Assembly: GCF_027172205.1 (NCBI RefSeq)
Contig: NC_070614.1
Location: forward strand, 44,693,001 to 44,757,000
DNA length: 64,000 bases
Source: Podarcis raffonei
Lineage: Eukaryota; Chordata; Lepidosauria; Squamata; Lacertidae
Direction of reading: 5' to 3'
In this document: positions 60,001 through 64,000 of the stretch, in pieces
Layout: the number at the start of each line of letters is the position of its first letter
Position numbering within the stretch: position 1 is the stretch's first letter
Made by a program: the position numbers and the translations under genes
The notes under the pieces: generated by a model
What the model saw: the letters and a program-made list of their open reading frames with translations, nothing else
The model's database searches: none
What the model was told of the DNA's origin: nothing

Positions 60001-60024
60001 AAATGGCACAGTGGCTTCACTCAG
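54033..60024 (+). CDS. V2R gene 5: exons 1-4, cut by the window edge
   Basis: Class C chemoreceptor, second subfamily. Exons in the window: 54033-54271, 55444-55735, 57999-58898, 59797-60024, joining to 1659 nt (553 codons) without a stop. Acceptors and GT donors (GTAAGT, GTGGGT, GTAGGG, GTGAGA) are intact. Exons 5 (127 nt) and 6 (902 nt) are expected to the right of the window. Intron 4, about 270 bp in genes 3 and 4, is here longer than 3.9 kb because of nested LINEs from 60138 on. Changes from gene 4 include [19 protein letters not shown] (Val for the usual Tyr), QKKVVGVIGG in exon 2, and LQFMYLVGADHKGAESGERL near the end of exon 3. The N-terminal Cys is present. A decayed extra exon-2 piece lies in intron 2. 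Whether the gene is functional cannot be judged until exons 5-6 are seen. Confidence 0.88.
54478..55230 (+). repeat. CR1 LINE 3' region in gene 5 intron 1
   Basis: Same insertion as 42695-43420 in gene 4, with the GCAATTCAGTATAAGCAAG, TGACCAGGAATGAGAATTTG and GTGTGCAGCAGCTGTGAAAA landmarks. A GAGAGAGAG run and a poly-A stretch near 54550 and 54660 are new here. Confidence 0.75.
55858..55941 (+). pseudogene. Decayed partial V2R exon 2 in gene 5 intron 2
   Basis: After true exon 2, a second stretch reads GTCATTGGGGGATTTGGCTC, AGACCTCCTTGAGCATGGC and AGAAATCTTAGGTAGAATAT, matching the last third of exon 2 ([19 protein letters not shown]) and its donor flank, but without the LYKIPQ codons. What follows (55981-56110) resembles the intron after exon 2 of gene 3 (32870-33010) more than that of gene 4. 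This is a leftover of unequal exchange between array members. Confidence 0.8.
56785..57390 (+). repeat. CR1/L2-type reverse-transcriptase scrap in gene 5 intron 2
   Basis: [46 protein letters not shown] and RCQQYTDNTLLYFS in one frame; the last stands where YADDTQLYFS is usual. Same element as 44570-45170 in gene 4, slightly better kept. Confidence 0.8.
57999..58898 (+). CDS. Gene 5 exon 3: main ligand-binding exon
   Basis: 900 nt, 300 codons, phase 0, from [20 protein letters not shown] to LEPWQ. The middle (FMETIEYHQRFSSNILDMID, MSKATAVIIYGESQSISWLS) differs most from genes 3 and 4. Confidence 0.93.
59137..59356 (-). repeat. BovB/RTE 3' end in gene 5 intron 3
   Basis: Reverse complement of the BovB terminus: TTTGGTCGTTTAGTCGAGTC, GACTCTTCATGGACCAGAGC, CTTCCACTGCCTCTTGCAGT, then CATCTCGTCCTCTGTCTTCC to TCTTCTCATGAGGTGG. 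Not present at this place in genes 3 or 4. Confidence 0.85.
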
Positions 60025-60690
60025 GTGAGAAAATAACTGCACTGGCTCTCAAATGGCAACATTCATAGTTATCCAATAAGATAGGGTGTGAGGGGGGGGG
60101 AGGAAGCAGTTCTTCACTTAATACATAATTAAATTTGTGGGACTTCCGGTGGAGCGCGAGCCCGACACAAGCGAGGGATTTCCCCGGGAGGGAAACCCTA
60201 GCTATTTCGGCCGAAAAAGGGGGGGTTGGGGGCGAAAAAACGCCCCGCTAAACCTCTGGTGGGTGTCCAGAGGTCCAGGTTCCCGGCGGTGCCTGAAAGC
60301 TGCCCGTCCGGCCGTCAGGTAGCCCCCGAAAAGGAGGTGAAGAGTGCGGCGGAACGGGACAGCTGGCTATCGGGAAGCCATTGCTGCGGCTGAATAGCGA
60401 AGCCCCGAGCTTGTAGGGAACAGCGCTCCGCTCTCAAAACTAAGAAATTCGGACTTGCAACATATAAATTGGTTGAATCTGGCTAGAATGATTTGCCGAT
60501 GATTTGGTACTGACTATGGAAGAACCTGAGTGCTCACTGGAAGGACAGATCGTGAAGCTGAGGCTCCAATACTTTGGCCACCTCATGAGAAGAGAAGACT
60601 CCCTGGAAAAGACCCTGTTGGGAAAGATGGAGGGGACAAGGAGAAGGGGACAACAGAGGATGAGATGGTTGGATGGTTGGATGGTGTTCT

Positions 60691-62678
60691 TTTTTTTTTA
60701 TAATATTTTTATTCAAAAAGTTTTCCATATAAACATAACATACATAAACATACATAAACATACAAAAACAGAAACAAAAACAAAACAAAAAACATGTACC
60801 ATTTCATATCCTAATTTCTTATACCTTCCTTCCCCGACTTCCTCATGCCTCCCTTTTCTGTATTCCAAATTCTTATCAATTACTCAGCAAATCTTCCCTT
60901 ATTTTAATTTAAGTTTAAGCTAACCTTCCTTGTTCTCCTTGTCTTATCCATTACTAATAGTAACCATTTACTTTCAGTCCATCATCATTCTAACTTTCAT
61001 TAACTTTGTGATATTTCTTTAAATAGTCCTTGAATTTTTTCCATTCTTCTTGCGCTGTTTCTCTTCCCTGGTTTCGGATTCTGCTCGTCATTTCTGCCAA
61101 ACCCATGTAGTCTATCACCTTCATCTGCCATTCTTCCAGTGTGGGTAGATCTTTCGTCTTCCAGTACTTCGCAATAAGTATTCTAGCTGCTGTTGTAGCA
61201 TACATAAAAAAAGTTATATCTGTCTTTAACACCCCTTGGCCAACAATACCCAAGAGAAAGGCCTCTGGTTTCTTGGTGAAAGTATATTTAAATACCTTTT
61301 TAAGTTCATTATAGATCATTTCCCAGAATGCCTTAATCTTCGGGCACGTCCACCAAAGGTGAAAAAATGTACCTTCCTTTTCTTTACATTTCCAACATTT
61401 ATTGTCAGGCAAATGGTAAATCTTTGCAAGCTTGACTGGGGTTATGTACCACCTATAGATCATTTTCATAATATTTTCTCTTAAGGCATTACATGCCGTA
61501 AATTTCATCCCGGTGGTCCACAACTTTTCCCAATCAGCAAACAAAATATTATGACCAATGTCCTGAGCCCATTTAATCATAGCTGATTTAACCGTTTCAT
61601 CTTCTGTATTCCATTTCAGCAGCAAATTATACATCTTTGACAAATTCTTAGTACTGGGTTCTAACAGTTCTGTCTCCAATTTTGATTTTTCCACCTGAAA
61701 GCCAATTTTACTGTCCACTTTAAACGCTTCATTTATTTGATGATAGTGCAACCAATCTCTCACCTTCCCTTTTAATTTCTCAAAACTCTGCAATCTCAGT
61801 TTGTCCCCTTCCTTTTCCAAAATTTCCCAATATCTTGGCCACTTAGACTCCATGTTTAACTTTTTAACTGCCTTAGCTTCCATTGGCGACAGCCACCTTG
61901 GAGTTTTACTTTCCAGCAAATCTTTATATCTGACCCAGACATTTAATAATGCTTTCCTGACAATATGGTTTTTAAAACTTTTGTGTGCTTTAACCTTGTC
62001 ATACCACAAGTATGCATGCCACCCAAAAATATTATTAAAACCTTCCAAATCCAAAATGTCTGTGTTTTCAAGAAGCAGCCATTCTTTCAGCCAGCAGAAA
62101 GCTGCCGCTTCATAGTACAGTTTAAAATCTGGCAGGGCAAACCCCCCTCTTTCCTTTGAGTCCGTTAATATCTTAAATTTAATTCTGGGCTTTTTGCCCT
62201 GCCAGACAAATTTAGATATATCTTTTTGCCACTTCTTGAAACAGTCCATTTCATCCATTATTTGCAATGCTTGAAACAAAAACAACATTCTTGGCAATAC
62301 ATTCATCTTTATAACTGCAATTCGACCTAACAAGGAAAGCTTAAGATTTGACCAAATCTCCAAGTCTTTTTTCACTTCTGTCCAAGTTTTTTCATAGTTA
62401 TCTTTAAATAGATTCACATTCCTAGCTGTCATGTTTATCCCCAAATATTTCACTTTTTTAACCACAGACAACCCCGTCTCATTCTGAAACCTTTCTTTTT
62501 CAATCTGTGTTAGATTTTTCTCCAATACCTTTGTTTTTGACTTATTCAGTTTGAATCCTGCCAATTGACCAAACTCTTGGATTATTTCCAAAACTCTTTT
62601 CGTACTAGCTTCTGGCTCTTGCAATGTAAGTACTAAGTCATCTGCAAATGCTCTCAGTTTGTATTGTTTAGCTCCGAC
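60691..62678 (-). mobile_element. Minus-strand 5'-truncated L1, innermost of the nest
   Basis: About 2.0 kb with its oligo-A tail (T run 60690-60699 on the plus strand). The 16-17 bp direct repeat GGTTGGATGGTGTTCT flanks it (60675-60690 and 62679-62694). One uninterrupted frame runs the whole way from 62678 to 60990: FADD at 62648-62637, then the thumb region and the C-terminal CWKCKEKEGTFFHLWWTCP motif. An open frame, intact tail and clean duplication point to a young insertion. Confidence 0.93.
60990..62678 (-). CDS. L1 ORF2 C-terminal half (reverse transcriptase part), minus strand
   Basis: 563 codons open from the truncation point to the stop; no start codon of its own, since the 5' part never integrated. 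Seen: FADDLVLTL, GFKLNKSKTKVL, VKYLGI, SLLGRIAVIKMNVLPRMLFL, WQGKKPRIKFKILTDSKERG, FHLWWTCPKIKAFW. It belongs to the L1 clade by the FADD and C-terminal cysteine/histidine motif. It lacks endonuclease and most of the reverse-transcriptase fingers, so it cannot be active. Confidence 0.9.
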   Translation of the reverse strand, partial: VGAKQYKLRAFADDLVLTLQEPEASTKRVLEIIQEFGQLAGFKLNKSKTKVLEKNLTQIEKERFQNETGLSVVKKVKYLGINMTARNVNLFKDNYEKTWTEVKKDLEIWSNLKLSLLGRIAVIKMNVLPRMLFLFQALQIMDEMDCFKKWQKDISKFVWQGKKPRIKFKILTDSKERGGFALPDFKLYYEAAAFCWLKEWLLLENTDILDLEGFNNIFGWHAYLWYDKVKAHKSFKNHIVRKALLNVWVRYKDLLESKTPRWLSPMEAKAVKKLNMESKWPRYWEILEKEGDKLRLQSFEKLKGKVRDWLHYHQINEAFKVDSKIGFQVEKSKLETELLEPSTKNLSKMYNLLLKWNTEDETVKSAMIKWAQDIGHNILFADWEKLWTTGMKFTACNALRENIMKMIYRWYITPVKLAKIYHLPDNKCWKCKEKEGTFFHLWWTCPKIKAFWEMIYNELKKVFKYTFTKKPEAFLLGIVGQGVLKTDITFFMYATTAARILIAKYWKTKDLPTLEEWQMKVIDYMGLAEMTSRIRNQGRETAQEEWKKFKDYLKKYHKVNES

Positions 62679-62819
62679 GGTTGGATGGTGTTCTTGAAGC
62701 TACCAGCATGAGTTTGATCAAACTGCGGGAGGCAGTGGAGGACAGAAGTGCCTGGCGTGCTCTGGTCCATGGGGTCACGAAGAGTCGGACACGACTAAAC
62801 GACTAAACAACAACAACAA

Positions 62820-64000
62820 ATGGAAGAACCAATAGAAAGTGTAAAGGAGGTACTGGAGGAGATGGAACAATTTGGAAGGGTGGCAGGATTCAGACTGAAC
62901 AAGAGAAAGACTAAAATGATTGTAAAAAATATGGAACAAAATATGATCGAATTAATGCAGCAACGAACGGAGATAGAGGTGGTGAAAAAGGTTAAATATT
63001 TGGGAATTTGGTTATCACCTAAGAATATCGACTTGTATCAAAATAATTATATCCCGGTTTGGAAGGGAATAAAGAAAGATCTGGGGGAAGAATATCTACG
63101 GTAAAGATGATGGTGCTACCAAAGATGTTATTCTTATTTCAGACCATACCCATATTAAAGGGTACAGGAATCTTCAAAGAATGGCAAAAAGTGATCTCAA
63201 GGTATATCTGGCAGGGGAAGAAGCCTAGAATAAAATTTAAGTTATTGACGGATGCAAAAGAAAGAGGAGGCTTCGCCCTGCCAGATATGAGACTGTATTA
63301 TGAGGCAGCATGTCTATGCTGGTTAAAAGAATGGATAAAGTTAGAAAACAATGAATTATTAGACCTTGAAGGCTTTGATAACAGATTTGGATGGCACGCG
63401 TACCTATGGTGTGATAAAAAGAGGGTTCACAAAGGATTTGGAAACCACATCTTCAGGGGTTCTTTAATAGAGGTTTGGGAAAGATATAAAAATATATTGG
63501 AACCAAAAGTCCCACATTGGTTGTCCCCGCTAGAGGTAATGAGTGTTAAGAAGACTAATATGAGAGAAAAATGGGGTACATATGGTGAACTGGTAACCAA
63601 TGAAGGAGGGAAATGGAAATTGAAGCCATATGAACAAGTTAAAGAGTATATATATGATTGGCTGCATTACTTCCAAGTAAATGAAATATTTAAAAAAGAT
63701 TTGAAGGACAAAGGTTATGTAGAAAAAGAATCAATTTTCCAAAAAGACATAATAAATAACGAGTACAAAACTCTGTCAAAAATGTATAAGATATTGTTGG
63801 AATGGTATACAAAAGATGAAGAGGTTAAATCGGTAATGATACAGTGGGCAAAGGATTTTGGGTACAATATTCAATTTGAGGAATGGGAAAAATTGTGGAA
63901 AGAGAATATAAAATTTACGGCATGTACGTTACTGAAAGAGAATGTGATGAAAATGTTTTATAGATGGTACATGACACCTGTAAAACTAGCAAAGATGTAT
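62820..64000 (+). CDS. L1 ORF2 C-terminal half, plus strand, runs off the window
   Basis: First frame 62820-63104 (MEEPIESVKEVLEEMEQFGR, VKYLGIWLSPKNIDLYQNNY). A short deletion near 63085 has removed the LSLLGR region seen in the minus-strand L1 and shifted the frame. From about 63087 a second frame, ISTVKMMVLPKMLFLFQTIP onward, is open to 64000 without a stop, ending MTPVKLAKMY. Clear relative of the minus-strand L1 but a different subfamily. Confidence 0.85.

Larger units (their letters stand above)
60527..62819 (+). mobile_element. BovB/RTE 3' end, split by a minus-strand L1
   Basis: Left part 60527-60690 (KLRLQYFGHLMRREDSLEKT, the C-terminal part of the BovB ORF) and right part 62695-62819 (GAAGCTACCAGCATGAGTTT to CGGACACGACTAAACGACTA and an ACAACAACA tail). 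Together about 290 bp, strongly 5'-truncated. It sits inside the plus-strand L1 and hosts the minus-strand L1. Confidence 0.88.
60138..64000 (+). mobile_element. Plus-strand L1 in gene 5 intron 4, internally deleted and interrupted
   Basis: The intron matches gene 4 up to AAATTTG at 60137, then turns into a GC-rich L1-like 5' end (GACTTCCGGTGGAGCGCGAG). About 350 bp later (60491) it jumps straight to the L1 reverse-transcriptase active site FADD (60492-60503) and DLVLTMEEP. A BovB 3' end interrupts it at 60527-62819 with an 11-bp duplication ATGGAAGAACC (60516-60526 and 62820-62830). L1 ORF2 then resumes and runs off the window. ORF1, endonuclease and the first half of the reverse transcriptase are missing. 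Confidence 0.85.

Noticed and set aside
60137-60322. Short GC-rich frame at the start of the plus-strand L1
   Set aside because: It lies in the L1 5' leader and has no ORF1-like coiled coil or RNA-binding motif.
1-64000. An undescribed defence, biosynthetic or mobile system
   Set aside because: All substantial coding sequence is accounted for by V2R exons and known LINE clades or LINE-like fragments; nothing else in the window shows a long conserved frame.

Overview
The window is nuclear DNA from a squamate reptile. The evidence is a tandem array of vomeronasal type-2 receptor (V2R) genes set among squamate-type repeats: a Sauria-type tRNA-derived SINE, BovB (RTE) 3' ends, L1, CR1/L2 fragments and a Tigger-like MITE. 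No bacterial or viral gene cluster and no RNA gene was found. I cannot name the species, nor decide lizard versus snake, from sequence alone.

Layout: five V2R genes lie head to tail on the plus strand, each with the six-exon plan of the family: (1) signal peptide and N-terminus, (2) ligand-binding domain start, (3) large ligand-binding exon, (4) 228-nt exon, (5) 127-nt cysteine-rich exon, (6) seven-transmembrane exon. Gene 1 is 1440-11975 (880 aa), gene 2 17194-28369 (882 aa), gene 3 31469-39433 (895 aa), gene 4 42169-51291 (896 aa). Gene 5 starts at 54033; exons 1-4 are in the window (553 codons to 60024) and exons 5-6 lie beyond the right edge. In genes 1-4 all exon phases match, every intron is GT-AG and no stop interrupts the frame, so all four look able to make full receptors.

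Genes 1 and 2 form one subfamily (876-nt exon 3, 15-16 kb repeat unit). Genes 3, 4 and 5 form another (900-nt exon 3, about 11-12 kb unit). The transmembrane exons are much more alike between subfamilies than the ligand-binding exons, and they show a short mosaic patch that suggests gene conversion. About 390-450 bp upstream of every start codon sits the same CR1 3'-end scrap, followed by a conserved flank that is the best promoter candidate.

The introns and spacers record insertion history. There are SINEs with clean target-site duplications (one has its empty site in the sister gene), a 1.9 kb composite insertion upstream of gene 2, a reverse-transcriptase fragment replacing part of gene 3 intron 2, and a decayed extra exon 2 in gene 5. 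Intron 4 of gene 5 (about 270 bp in genes 3 and 4, more than 3.9 kb here) holds a three-level nest: a minus-strand L1 inside a BovB 3' end inside a plus-strand L1.

The genes are expected to work as alternative chemoreceptors, each in its own vomeronasal neurons. I see no sign of an undescribed biological system; the novelty is in the evolution of the array.
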